This document shows, piece after piece, positions 24,346 to 33,086 of a DNA stretch of 34,553 nucleotides; the stretch's first letter is position 1, and every line of letters begins with the position of its first letter. Both the position numbers and the translations under genes were made by a program. The DNA lies in NCBI GenBank assembly GCA_016210005.1, contig JACQVA010000017.1, positions 1 through 34,553 on the forward strand. Reading direction: 5' to 3'. Under the pieces are notes generated by a model. That model saw nothing but the letters and a program-made list of their open reading frames with translations, had not been told where the DNA came from and ran no database searches. The stretch is from Deltaproteobacteria bacterium (lineage in GTDB: Bacteria; Desulfobacterota; Binatia; HRBIN30; JACQVA1).

Positions 24346-26745
24346 CTACGGCGCGCAGATTAGGGTGAGCCCGTCCACGTCAAGTACCAGCTGCGGCGAG
24401 TTGACGTATGACTTGCTCACCGTAGCCAGGTTGACTCGCCCCGCCCCGGTCCAAGTGCCTCTTTGGCGCAGAGGGACTCGGATCGTAAAGGGCGCTGTGC
24501 ACACGCCGATCTGTGTATCTACAACTGGTAGCTGCAGCCCGCTTGTGCCAGTTCGCCAATCGCGCAGGTCCTGTAATGCCGCCACCAGGCTGGCAGAGTT
24601 GGCCGGGTCGTAACTCTGTCGTGGTAATACGATGCGGATCGCATCGGCTACACCTATCTGTGGACACGTGGGCAGATTGGGATCGAGGTTGTTCAGACAC
24701 GCCACCACCCTGAACCCACAGGCGGTAGCCTCTGTACCGAAATCACACGTCGGATCATTGTTGTGGCAAGTCTGGATTCCGTTGGGCCGGCCGCCCCGGT
24801 CTAGTGCGGGGGTGTTGTTGGGGTTAACCACGGCCCATTCGACAAGACACGAACGCTTATCATTCACGCCGCGACTCGCTCCGTTACCGGGAATCAGTTC
24901 GTAGTTGCAATTATTGTCGCAACCGTCGCCGTTGACGGCATTGCCGTCGTCGCACTGCTCGCCGCGGTTGAGTACACCATCGAGGACGCACGGCGGCAGC
25001 GTCGGCGTCGGCGTGCGAGTCGGTACCGGCGTACGCGTAGCGGTTGGCGTCCGGGTGCGGGTCAAGGTGGGTGTCTGCGTCGGGGTTAGACTGGCAGTTG
25101 CGCTTGCCGTCGGGGTTGAGGTCGGAGTTGCCGACGGTGTCTCGGTCGGGACTTGGCATACTGACCCGTCATCAGCTTGCCCGTTGCAGTCGTTATCGAG
25201 CCCGTCGCACACCTCGGCGCTTGGAGCTTGGTTCCCGTTGCACACCAGCGCCCCGCCGCTGCACGCTGTCGTGCCCGCGGAGCACACGCCGAGCAGACCG
25301 GTGTTGCACGCCGCGCCGCCGCCCGGGTTGCCATCGTCAACCTGCGCGTTGCAGTCGTTGTCGACCCCGTCGCAGACCTCGGCGCTGGGAGCTTGGTTCC
25401 CGTTGCACACCAGCGCCCCGCCGCTGCACGCCGTCGTGCCCGCCGCGCAAACGCCGAGCAGACCGGTGTTGCACGCCGCGCCGCCGCCCGGGTTGCCATC
25501 GTCGACCTGCCCGTTGCAGTCGTTGTCGACCCCGTCACAGATCTCGGCCGTCGGGTTCTGGCAGGTTCCGAGACAGATACCGCACGTGCACTGGTCGTTG
25601 CTGCTGTTCGGGTTCCCGTCGGCACAGGTTTGGCCGTTCTTTACCGGCAGCGTCGCGCAGCCACCGGTCGATGGATCGCACATGCCGGCATTGCACTGAT
25701 CATCGAGGTTGCTGCAGTCGAGCGGGATGCCGGAGCAGTCACTGTTGGAGCACGTATCGTTCACGGTGCACGGGTTGCCGTCGTCACAGGCACCGGTGCC
25801 GGTGCACGGGATCACCGGTGCGGCTGTGGAGACGATGTAATTGTCGACTCGCTGGCCGGCCATAAAGCCACGTGGATCGGACTCGAATTCCACGCCGGTG
25901 GCGCCGGAGTTGGTCCCGCTAACCGCCGGTAGGCTGATCGTTGTCACCAGCAGGCCGTCCCAGGTCTTGAAGACCTGTAGTTGGTTATCGAGTACCACCC
26001 GCAGGGTAGCCGGGCTGCTGCCCTGGACCGACACCAGCATCGTGTGGAAAGCAGAGGCATTGAAGGCGGCCCGCCGCGCGCTCCGCGCTACGATGCCGTC
26101 GGGGATGACGGGGGTGGTGGTGTTCTTGGGAGCGACGCGAACTTCTCCGAAACTATCCAGCTCGACCCGAAAGCCGCTCGCCGAGCCGCCGCGCACGCCG
26201 TCCCCGGTGTACGCATTGCGGCTGCGGAAGTAGATATTCGCCGTCGTGGCATCGACGTCGCAGGCGTAAACGCCCCTATCGCCGGGACTCGCCTGCATCG
26301 GAACCAGTATGCTGGCCTGGATGTTTAGATCCTGTCCGACGTTGGTGCTGCTGGTGCAGCAGGTCGAAGTCGCGCTGACCTCGAACCCACCACCGCCGTA
26401 GTAGTTGCTGGCGTTGAGAACGCTGTTGTTTTCGATCGTCGCGCCGACCACGTTGCAGAAGCCGGTGCCTTTTAACCCGATATACCCCTTCGAGCCGGTA
26501 CCGCCGAAGGCACTGTCACTCATCCCGAGCGAATAGTTCGGGTTTGCCGGATCATTGGCGGTGCCACACTGCGCTCCGGCGCTGCGATTGAAGCTGTCCG
26601 AAAACAGCACCGACGCCAGCGCCGGCGCAGAGCCGAAGGCGGCGGCGCAGAGCATCACCGCGGTGAGAACCCATGCTCTCGTTCGCGGCGCTCTGGCACC
26701 ACGTGCTGATCGCTTTACTCGCCTGCTGCCCTGGTCGCGCGTCAT
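24346..26745 (-). CDS. Secreted MopE-like Cys-rich protein with Thr/Pro linker
   Basis: A 799-residue exported protein. A long basic N-terminus precedes a signal peptide (about residues 25-45). Residues 46-310 form a lectin/concanavalin-like or similar beta domain without clear assignment. Residues about 315-560 are Cys-rich, with three MopE-type putative metal-binding motifs (CDGVDNDCN, with VDDG). A Thr/Pro/Ser linker (TPSATPTSTPTAS and on, about 545-600) leads to a CDDGNAVNGDGCDNNC motif of the DUF4215/Myxococcus-repeat type, and then a C-terminal domain of unknown type ending LVLDVDGLTLICAP. Such proteins are found outside the cell in Deltaproteobacteria-like lineages and may bind calcium or copper. 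AGGAGGCGGGC before the ATG is a strong ribosome site. It is divergent from the large regulator gene. Confidence 0.8.
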   Translation of the reverse strand: MTRDQGSRRVKRSARGARAPRTRAWVLTAVMLCAAAFGSAPALASVLFSDSFNRSAGAQCGTANDPANPNYSLGMSDSAFGGTGSKGYIGLKGTGFCNVVGATIENNSVLNASNYYGGGGFEVSATSTCCTSSTNVGQDLNIQASILVPMQASPGDRGVYACDVDATTANIYFRSRNAYTGDGVRGGSASGFRVELDSFGEVRVAPKNTTTPVIPDGIVARSARRAAFNASAFHTMLVSVQGSSPATLRVVLDNQLQVFKTWDGLLVTTISLPAVSGTNSGATGVEFESDPRGFMAGQRVDNYIVSTAAPVIPCTGTGACDDGNPCTVNDTCSNSDCSGIPLDCSNLDDQCNAGMCDPSTGGCATLPVKNGQTCADGNPNSSNDQCTCGICLGTCQNPTAEICDGVDNDCNGQVDDGNPGGGAACNTGLLGVCAAGTTACSGGALVCNGNQAPSAEVCDGVDNDCNAQVDDGNPGGGAACNTGLLGVCSAGTTACSGGALVCNGNQAPSAEVCDGLDNDCNGQADDGSVCQVPTETPSATPTSTPTASATASLTPTQTPTLTRTRTPTATRTPVPTRTPTPTLPPCVLDGVLNRGEQCDDGNAVNGDGCDNNCNYELIPGNGASRGVNDKRSCLVEWAVVNPNNTPALDRGGRPNGIQTCHNNDPTCDFGTEATACGFRVVACLNNLDPNLPTCPQIGVADAIRIVLPRQSYDPANSASLVAALQDLRDWRTGTSGLQLPVVDTQIGVCTAPFTIRVPLRQRGTWTGAGRVNLATVSKSYVNSPQLVLDVDGLTLICAP
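25202..25531 (-). repeat. Two tandem 165-bp repeats coding 55-residue MopE units
   Basis: Within the MopE-like gene, a 165-bp unit starts at 25202 and recurs at 25367 with few differences; a third, partial unit begins at 25532. Each unit codes the motif CDGVDNDCN, then a Gly-rich VDDGNPGGGAACNTG loop and a short Cys-rich segment. The near identity at DNA level points to recent duplication or gene conversion. Confidence 0.9.
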
Positions 26746-26757
26746 GCCCGCCTCCTA

Positions 26758-26777
26758 TGATCTAGCGTGATCTAGTG
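26758..26777. promoter_or_regulatory. Tandem direct repeat TGATCTAGYG x2
   Basis: TGATCTAGCG is followed at once by TGATCTAGTG, giving a 10-bp period, directly upstream of the MopE-like ribosome site and in the gap divergent from a winged-helix regulator. OmpR/PhoB-type winged-helix proteins bind direct repeats with 10-11 bp spacing, so this is a candidate operator. Its closeness to the translation start would suit repression or autoregulation. Assignment is inference. Confidence 0.45.
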
Positions 26778-26912
26778 CCGGGCACGGAGCCCCGCAGTTT
26801 TACTGATGGTCGCAATACCCCAGCCGCCGGGCCAAAGCTTGAGGGACAGCTGAGGATTTCGTGAGGAAAGCGGGGAATTTCCATGGTAAGAAGACAGCGT
26901 GAGGGTACGGCG

Positions 26913-29900
26913 ATGATTCGGGCCTTTGGGGAATTCGAGCTTGATGACGAACTGTTCCAGCTCCGGCGCAATCGCCGCGCCATCAAGTTGGAACCGAAGG
27001 CGTTCGACCTCCTGGCCTACCTGTTCACCAACAGGGATCGAGTCGTGGGCAAACAGGAGCTATTCGAGCGGCTGTGGCCGGGGCAGTTCGTCAGCGACTC
27101 TGCGTTGTCGTATTGCATCAAGGCGGTGCGCCAGGCGGTCGGCGACCGCGGCGATTGCCAGCGCGTGATCGCCACCGTACCCCGGCGGGGTTACCGGTTT
27201 GTCGCGCCGACTACCGAACTTGATCCCGCCGGCGCGGTCGCCGGCCAGCTCGCCAGCGGCGGCGAGTCGGGTTACACAGCAAACGGCAACTTCATCGGTC
27301 GCTCGCAGGTGCTAGCCACGCTGCAGCGGGCCTTGGCGACCACCGCCGCGGGCCGGGGCCAACTGGTATTGCTCTGCGGCGAGCCGGGCATCGGCAAGAC
27401 CCGGACGGCGGATGAACTGGCCAGTCTCGCGCGGGCCCGCTCGGTGCGGGCGCTGATCGGTCGTTGCCACGAGGGCGAGGGGGCGCCGCCCTTTTGGCCT
27501 TGGACGCAGATCTTGCGCACGCATCTGCGGCACTTGGAGTCGGCGGCGCTGCCGGCGCTGTTGGGTCACGGCGCTGCCAACCTGGTGCAGCTGGTGCCCG
27601 AGCTGGCCGCCCGCCTGCCTGGGCTGGCGGGCGCGATCGCACCCGCCGAGACCGAGCAGGCTCGCTTTCGCTTGTTCGAGGGCGTCGTCAACTTGCTCGA
27701 CGCCAGTGGTCGGACACAACCGCTGGCCGTCATCCTCGACGACCTTCACTGGGCCGACACCCCGTCGTTGCTGCTGTTGCAGTTCGTTGCCCGCGCAATT
27801 ACGGACTCCCGCGTCCTCGTGCTCGCAACCTACCGCGACACCGACGTGCGACCGCAGCAAGCGCTGACCCACGCCCTAGGGGATCTAGTGCGCGCACCCA
27901 ACAGCCAGCGCATCGAACTCGCCGGCCTCGAGGCCGGCGACGTCGCCCGTTTCGTCGAGCGGGTGCTCGGACAAACGCCGCCGGTATCACTGGTCAGCGC
28001 CATTCACCGGCAGACCGAGGGCAATCCGTTCTTCGTCACCGAAGTGGTCCGCTTCCTGAGCGCCAGCGGGCAACTCGCTCAGCTCGCCACCGGCACGCTG
28101 ACGTTGTCAGTGCCGCCCACGGTCCGCGACGCCATCGTCCGGCGTCTCGGGCAGCTGTCGCCCGCCTGCCGCGCGCTGTTGGCAGGCGCCGCGGTCCTCG
28201 GGCGCGACTTCGATATTGCCCTGCTAGCCGAGGCCTCGGCGCTCGTCATCTCAGTAGACGAGGCCATACCCTCCCCGCGTGCCACGCTATTGGATCTGTT
28301 GGATGAGGCGCGTGCGGCCGGGATCATCGAGACTATGCCGCAACCGGTCGGGGCGTATCGTTTCGGGCATGCCTTGATCCGTGAGACGCTCTACGAGGGC
28401 TTGAGTACAGCCGAGCGAATCGCTTGGCACCAGCGAGCCGGCGAGGCCCTGGAGCATTCGTCCGAGCGCGACAGCGGCATCCGTCTGGCAGAGTTGGCGC
28501 ACCATTTCACTGAGGCAGCCGTGGGCGGCGAGGTGCACAAAGGGGTGCATTACGCCGAGCGCGCCGCCGAGCAGGCGGCGATGCAGTTGGCGTACGAAGA
28601 TGCCGCCAGCCAATACGAACGCGCCCTGCAACTAAGCGCGCTCGATCCGTCGCTCGCCGGCCGGCGGGGGGAGTTGCTGTTGGCCCTCGGGCACAACCAA
28701 TGGCGGGCGGGCGAGCTGGCGCGCGCCCGCGCCACCTATCATGCCGCGGCGGTTGCGGCGCGGGCGGAGCAGGCGCCGGAGCGCTTTGCGCGCGCCGCGC
28801 TCGGTTACGGCGGTGGCTTTCGCGGCTTTACCCTCGGCACCATCGACCCGGTGTTGATCGATCTGTTGGAAGAAGCATCGGCCTTGCTGCCGGCACACGA
28901 CAGCGCCCTGCGCGCGCAAGTGACCGCGCGCCAGGCGGTGGCGCTGTACGACCTGCCCAATTCGCTGCCGCGCCGCGATACGCTCAGCCGCGGCGCGGTC
29001 GAGATGGCCGAGCGCATCGGCGACAGCGCGGCCCAAGTCGGAACGCTGTCGTGCCGCCACTGGGCCATCTGGGGGCCGGATAATCTTGCCGACCGCACCG
29101 CCGCCGCCAACGCCATGGTCAGCCTGGCCGAGCGAGTCGGGGATCTCGAGATGGCGCTCCAGGCCCATCGCTTCCGGCTGATCGATGCCCTCGAAGTCGG
29201 CGACATCCACGCGGTGACACTGGACCTCGCCGCGTGTGCTCGGCTGGCCGAGCAGCTGCGCCAGCCATACTACGAATGGTATGTCCTCGGCTTTCGGGCT
29301 TTGCAGGCGTTTCTCGCCGGCCAATTCAGCGACAGCGAGCGCTTCTCGCAACAGGCGCTTGCGATCGGGCAACGGGCGCAGAGCAGCAACATCAGCCAGA
29401 TGTACGGCGCGCAAATCCTCGCCCTGCGCCGCGAGCAAGGTCGGGTGGCGGAAGTCGAGCCCATGCTGCAAGGCCTGGTCGCCCAATTTCCGACCGTACC
29501 GTCATGGCGCTGCGGGCTGCTATACGCGCTTGCCGAACTCAATCGCGCCGACGAGGCCAAGGCCCAACTCGCCATTCTGGCGGCCGGAGACTTTGCCGGC
29601 ATACCGCGCGACATGTTCTGGTTGGTGGCCATGGCGGGTTTGGGCGACGTCTGCGCCACACTCGGTGACGTTGCCCGCGCCGAGCTATTGTATCGGTTGC
29701 TCCTGCCCTTCCGCGACCGCAACGCCGTCAACGTCGTCGGTACCTGCACCACCTCGATCGCGCGACCGCTCGGCCGCCTGGCAGCGCTCATCGCTCGGCC
29801 CGACCATGCCCGCCAGCACTTCGAGGACGCACTGGCAATTGAAGGGGGAATGGGTGCGCGTCCGCTGCTCGCACACACACAGCACGACTACGCGGCGATG

Positions 29901-30092
29901 CTGCTGACTACTGGCGCCGCCAGCGACCGCGACCGAGCCCGCCAACTGCTGGCAGCGGCGGTGGAGAGCTACGAACAGATGGGCATGCACAGCTTCGCCC
30001 AGCGCGCCGCCCAGCTGGTGCCGCGTCCACAGCCTGCACGGCGCACCACCATGACCCGCCGCACCAAAGTAACCCCGCTGCGAAGACGCTAG
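26913..30092 (+). CDS. Winged-helix / AAA-type ATPase / TPR transcriptional regulator
   Basis: A 1059-residue regulator. Residues 1-98 are an OmpR/CadC-type winged helix (FGEFELDDELFQLRRN, GKQELFERLWPGQ and the end phrase TVPRRGYRFVAP). A STAND/AAA-like ATPase follows, with Walker A GEPGIGKT (156-163) and Walker B-like LAVILDDLHWAD (about 270-281). The rest is a long helical region with TPR-like repeats to the C-terminus. This layout is shared with large one-component regulators next to DUF/adenylate-cyclase-type ATPases; the ligand is unknown. ATG 26913 is preferred over 26883: GAGGG lies 9 bases upstream and homologs start close to the winged helix. It is divergent from the MopE-like gene, a possible target, and convergent with the MBL-fold gene. 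Confidence 0.88.
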   Translation: MIRAFGEFELDDELFQLRRNRRAIKLEPKAFDLLAYLFTNRDRVVGKQELFERLWPGQFVSDSALSYCIKAVRQAVGDRGDCQRVIATVPRRGYRFVAPTTELDPAGAVAGQLASGGESGYTANGNFIGRSQVLATLQRALATTAAGRGQLVLLCGEPGIGKTRTADELASLARARSVRALIGRCHEGEGAPPFWPWTQILRTHLRHLESAALPALLGHGAANLVQLVPELAARLPGLAGAIAPAETEQARFRLFEGVVNLLDASGRTQPLAVILDDLHWADTPSLLLLQFVARAITDSRVLVLATYRDTDVRPQQALTHALGDLVRAPNSQRIELAGLEAGDVARFVERVLGQTPPVSLVSAIHRQTEGNPFFVTEVVRFLSASGQLAQLATGTLTLSVPPTVRDAIVRRLGQLSPACRALLAGAAVLGRDFDIALLAEASALVISVDEAIPSPRATLLDLLDEARAAGIIETMPQPVGAYRFGHALIRETLYEGLSTAERIAWHQRAGEALEHSSERDSGIRLAELAHHFTEAAVGGEVHKGVHYAERAAEQAAMQLAYEDAASQYERALQLSALDPSLAGRRGELLLALGHNQWRAGELARARATYHAAAVAARAEQAPERFARAALGYGGGFRGFTLGTIDPVLIDLLEEASALLPAHDSALRAQVTARQAVALYDLPNSLPRRDTLSRGAVEMAERIGDSAAQVGTLSCRHWAIWGPDNLADRTAAANAMVSLAERVGDLEMALQAHRFRLIDALEVGDIHAVTLDLAACARLAEQLRQPYYEWYVLGFRALQAFLAGQFSDSERFSQQALAIGQRAQSSNISQMYGAQILALRREQGRVAEVEPMLQGLVAQFPTVPSWRCGLLYALAELNRADEAKAQLAILAAGDFAGIPRDMFWLVAMAGLGDVCATLGDVARAELLYRLLLPFRDRNAVNVVGTCTTSIARPLGRLAALIARPDHARQHFEDALAIEGGMGARPLLAHTQHDYAAMLLTTGAASDRDRARQLLAAAVESYEQMGMHSFAQRAAQLVPRPQPARRTTMTRRTKVTPLRRR

Positions 30093-30162
30093 GCCGAGAG
30101 CTGGGGACGCACGTTCTGAGATGAAGACGCGGCTAGGAGGCTGAGCGGGTTCACGGCCTCGC

Positions 30163-30186
30163 CCAGCCGGCGCATTCGCCGGCTGG
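30163..30186. terminator. Hairpin between convergent genes
   Basis: A perfect 10-bp stem (CCAGCCGGCG / CGCCGGCTGG) with a CATT loop lies between the ends of the regulator (30092) and the MBL-fold gene (30191). It is well placed to serve as a two-way transcription end, but no clear T-tract follows on either strand, so it may act with Rho or only stabilise 3' ends. Confidence 0.5.
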
Positions 30187-30190
30187 TTCC

Positions 30191-31660
30191 TCAGGGCGAT
30201 ACGCCGGCGCGAAACACCTGGTACTCGAACTGATTGCCGCTCTCGCGCATGGTCGCAACCAGGACCAAGTTGCCGTCCGTGCGCACGTTGACCAGACCGT
30301 AGACCAAATCGAGCGCGAGCGGTGTCTGCCCGAGCGGGCGCAGCGCCTTACCTTTACCTGGCGGGTCGAAGCGCGCAGCCGCGGGTTTGACCTTCGCGAC
30401 CGCCTTCTTATCACCGCTCTGGTAGTCGAACTCGAAGGCATCCGCATACCCGAGCGCAACCGAACGGGCCAGCTCGGTTGAATACAGCAACGGCGGCTGG
30501 ACGGCTCCGTCCGGCGCGAGGCTTTCACGGCCGTAGCGAGCCGACGCCCCCAACACCCGCGGCCGCGGGTGGGCGTAGCTTTCGTTGTCACCGCTTGAGA
30601 TTACCGTTGCGCGTGCGGCCATGGCCTTGACGAACTCCAAGTCGATATCATCGGAGCCGTGATGGCAGCCCTTGGCGACGTCGGCGCTGAACTCGTCATT
30701 GGAGACGTAGCTCAGGAGCAGTCGCTGGGCGGCGGTGTTGAGGTCGCCGGTGAGCAGGATGCGGCAGGCACCATATTCGACCCGCATAACAACCGAGTGA
30801 CCGTTGCGGGTCACCGAGGCACTGCCGAGGTCGCGCAGGCCGACAGCGTCGGCGTCGAGGCGTTCCGCAATCGGGCCGAGCACTCGTATAACAGAGGCAC
30901 CCTGCTCCGGCCGGTAGCCCGGCAGGTACTCGTCGGCGGCCGACAGCCGGCTCACGTGTTTGGGCACTTTGCCGACCAGTGCCGCGCAGCGGGCGAAGTC
31001 GCCATCGAACGGGCGCGCCGGGTTACGAAAGTCGTCCTTGCCGTTGAGCAGCTCGGTAATGAACGTGCCGTCGCGGTCGATGCCACGATGGCCGCGCGGG
31101 AAGGGGACGACGCTCCCCGATCGGGTCTGGCCGAGCGGGTCGGCGCCGCGGAATCGCCCCATGCCGTTGTGGTACAGATTGTCCACCGACACCGCGAAGG
31201 TGCGCTCGGGCCGCGAGCCGGCGGCGGGGAGACGACCGCCGAGAACGTTGATGAGGCCGCCGTAATGATCGTAGTCGGCGTGCGTCATGATGACGTTGTT
31301 CAACGTCACCGCCGTCTGTCCAAGGTCGGTCAGAAACTTCCAGCGCAGGAAGTTCGGCGCCCCCTTCTTGGTGTCCTGGTCCTCACTGGCAATCCCGGCG
31401 TCGATGAGGTGCCAGCGGCCATCCGGCGTCTTCATCAGCACGCCGTCGCCCTGGCCGACATCGATCACGTACAGCTCGAGCAGCGACTCGTCGCCGAGAT
31501 GCTGATTGCCGATTCTGCCCTCGACGCCGCGCGCTCGTACGACACTGTCCTTGCTGCCGACCTTCACCACCTCACAGGCGTCGCCCCAGAGCAGCTGCAC
31601 GCGCCCACCGGCCTTGGTGACGAGGTACTGAGCCATGCTCTTCACATAACGCACTGCCAT
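30191..31660 (-). CDS. Stand-alone ComEC/Rec2-type metallo-beta-lactamase-fold protein
   Basis: A 489-residue soluble protein. Residues about 8-50 are a small SH3-like beta segment. The MBL domain follows, with YVIDVGQGDGVLM, WHLIDAG and the metal motif THADYDH (His127, Asp129, Asp131, His132), then ILLTGDLN, CHHGSDD and SSGDNESYAHPRPRVL. These phrases match the C-terminal hydrolase domain of the DNA uptake protein ComEC, but no membrane competence domain is present. The substrate is unknown; nuclease or phosphodiesterase activity is likely for the fold. A C-terminal domain of about 120 residues is unassigned. ATG 31660 has AAAGGAG six bases upstream; the frame opens earlier at 31714. Confidence 0.85.
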   Translation of the reverse strand: MAVRYVKSMAQYLVTKAGGRVQLLWGDACEVVKVGSKDSVVRARGVEGRIGNQHLGDESLLELYVIDVGQGDGVLMKTPDGRWHLIDAGIASEDQDTKKGAPNFLRWKFLTDLGQTAVTLNNVIMTHADYDHYGGLINVLGGRLPAAGSRPERTFAVSVDNLYHNGMGRFRGADPLGQTRSGSVVPFPRGHRGIDRDGTFITELLNGKDDFRNPARPFDGDFARCAALVGKVPKHVSRLSAADEYLPGYRPEQGASVIRVLGPIAERLDADAVGLRDLGSASVTRNGHSVVMRVEYGACRILLTGDLNTAAQRLLLSYVSNDEFSADVAKGCHHGSDDIDLEFVKAMAARATVISSGDNESYAHPRPRVLGASARYGRESLAPDGAVQPPLLYSTELARSVALGYADAFEFDYQSGDKKAVAKVKPAAARFDPPGKGKALRPLGQTPLALDLVYGLVNVRTDGNLVLVATMRESGNQFEYQVFRAGVSP

Positions 31661-31933
31661 GCCGTACTCCTTTCGTTGAATTCGTGCTTCCACAAAAGGG
31701 CCGCCAGCACACACCCCGTTACTTCACTTGCTGTCGATCGACCCACACGCTTGCGCGAGCTTACTGCCGGACTGGGGCGCGCGCAAGCGCGGCAAAGACC
31801 TTGGCGGATTGCCGATCTATGGCGGCGACCTATGGGACTCATGCAAACTCGGTCTTTGATCGGCGTTGGACCATCTGCGTATACGAAGATCAACCATTAT
31901 CACTGGGGCGTTGTTCTCGGTCAGGGAGGAAGT
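31661..31933. promoter_or_regulatory. Divergent intergenic region, MBL-fold gene and amidohydrolase
   Basis: A 273-base gap between divergent genes that must hold both promoters. Open frames cross it on the plus strand but lack coding character. I could not pick out a convincing -35/-10 pair or operator. GGGAGGAAGT before 31934 is the amidohydrolase ribosome site. Confidence 0.4.
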
Positions 31934-33076
31934 ATGACCAGCGCGATCGACTATATGCTGATTTCAACCGATGACCACATCATCGAGCCGCCAGACGTGT
32001 GGCACGGGCGGTTGGAGGCCAAGTACCAGTCGCGCGCGCCGCAGATCGTCGAGCTCGACGGCGAGGAGCGTTGGGTCTTCGAGGACCAGAAGCTGATCAA
32101 CACCGGGCTGTCAGTGATGGCCGGGAAGAAGTACGAAGACTACAACCCGAAGGCGGCGCGCTTCGCCGACATGCGACCCGGCTGCTACGATCCCAAGGAA
32201 CGGCTCAAGGATATGGACCTCGACGGCATCGAGGCGCAAGTGCTGTTCCCGAGCACGCCCGGCATGGCCGGGCAGACGTTTTCCGAAGCCAACGACAAGG
32301 AGCTGGCGCTACGCTGCCTGCAAACTTACAACGACTGGCTCGCCGATAGCTGGTGCGCGCCGAATCCGCGGCGGCTGATCGGGCAGACGATCGTGCCGCT
32401 GTGGGATATGAGGCTGGCGGTCGCCGAGTTCCAGCGCGGCTTGAGGCTCGGTCACAAGGCGCTCTCAATGCCGAACGATCCGCAGAGTATGGGCTATCCG
32501 CGGTTGTCCGACCGGTACTGGGACCCGCTGTGGGACACAGTCGAAGAGGCGGGCGTCCCGGTGTCGATGCACATCGCCTCGGGGACACAGAAGCGCTGGT
32601 TCCCACTCACACCGGGTGAGGGCTCGCCGGCAACAGTATTCATCACGGTCGGACCGACAGCCAATTTCACCGTCATTGCCGACATGATCTTCAGCGGCCT
32701 GTTACACCGCCACCCAAAGCTGCGTTTCGTCTCCGCGGAAGGCGGCATCGGTTGGATCGGCTATCTGCTGCAACGCGCGGACGAGGTCTATCACAAGCAT
32801 CGCCACTGGAGTAAGCCGCCGATCACCGAGAAGCCGAGTTTCTACTTTCGCCGGCAGATCTTCGCCAACTTCCTCGACGACGCCGTCGGAATCACGGCGC
32901 GCCACCACATCGGCGTCGACAATCTGATGTTCGAGGTCGACTATCCGCACAGCGACACGACCTTCCCGAACTCGCGCCGGATCGCGAGCGAGCGCTTCAG
33001 CGAGGTGCCGGCCGGCGAGGCCCGCAAGATCTTTCGCGACAACGCGATCCGGTTGTTCAAGCTCGATCTGGCGTGA
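31934..33076 (+). CDS. Amidohydrolase-2 family metal-dependent hydrolase
   Basis: A 380-residue TIM-barrel protein of the amidohydrolase-2 (ACMSD-like) family. Visible signatures are STDDHIIEPPDVW at the first strand (usual metal HxxP/DxH site), DMDLDGIEAQVLFPST, PVSMHIASG, RHPKLRFVSAEGGIGW and the late acidic ligand region FEVDYPHSDTTFPNS. Members hydrolyse or decarboxylate ring-cleavage products and related acids; the substrate is unknown. The frame is open far upstream across the MBL-fold gene on the other strand, but that part is not coding; ATG 31934 has a GGAGG site and begins at the domain. The CoA-transferase gene follows after 10 bases, so the two are probably one operon for breakdown of an organic acid or aromatic compound. 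Confidence 0.9.
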   Translation: MTSAIDYMLISTDDHIIEPPDVWHGRLEAKYQSRAPQIVELDGEERWVFEDQKLINTGLSVMAGKKYEDYNPKAARFADMRPGCYDPKERLKDMDLDGIEAQVLFPSTPGMAGQTFSEANDKELALRCLQTYNDWLADSWCAPNPRRLIGQTIVPLWDMRLAVAEFQRGLRLGHKALSMPNDPQSMGYPRLSDRYWDPLWDTVEEAGVPVSMHIASGTQKRWFPLTPGEGSPATVFITVGPTANFTVIADMIFSGLLHRHPKLRFVSAEGGIGWIGYLLQRADEVYHKHRHWSKPPITEKPSFYFRRQIFANFLDDAVGITARHHIGVDNLMFEVDYPHSDTTFPNSRRIASERFSEVPAGEARKIFRDNAIRLFKLDLA

Positions 33077-33086
33077 GCGATTGGCG

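Noticed and set aside
25202-25560. Repeat array considered as CRISPR
   Set aside because: The units are 165 bp, contiguous and coding; there are no short repeats with unique spacers.
24905-25932. Plus-strand frames with repetitive proteins
   Set aside because: They mirror the Cys-rich and Thr/Pro repeats of the MopE-like gene on the other strand.
30659-31933. Long in-frame extension upstream of the amidohydrolase
   Set aside because: It lies antisense to the MBL-fold gene; the amidohydrolase domain and its ribosome site begin at 31934.
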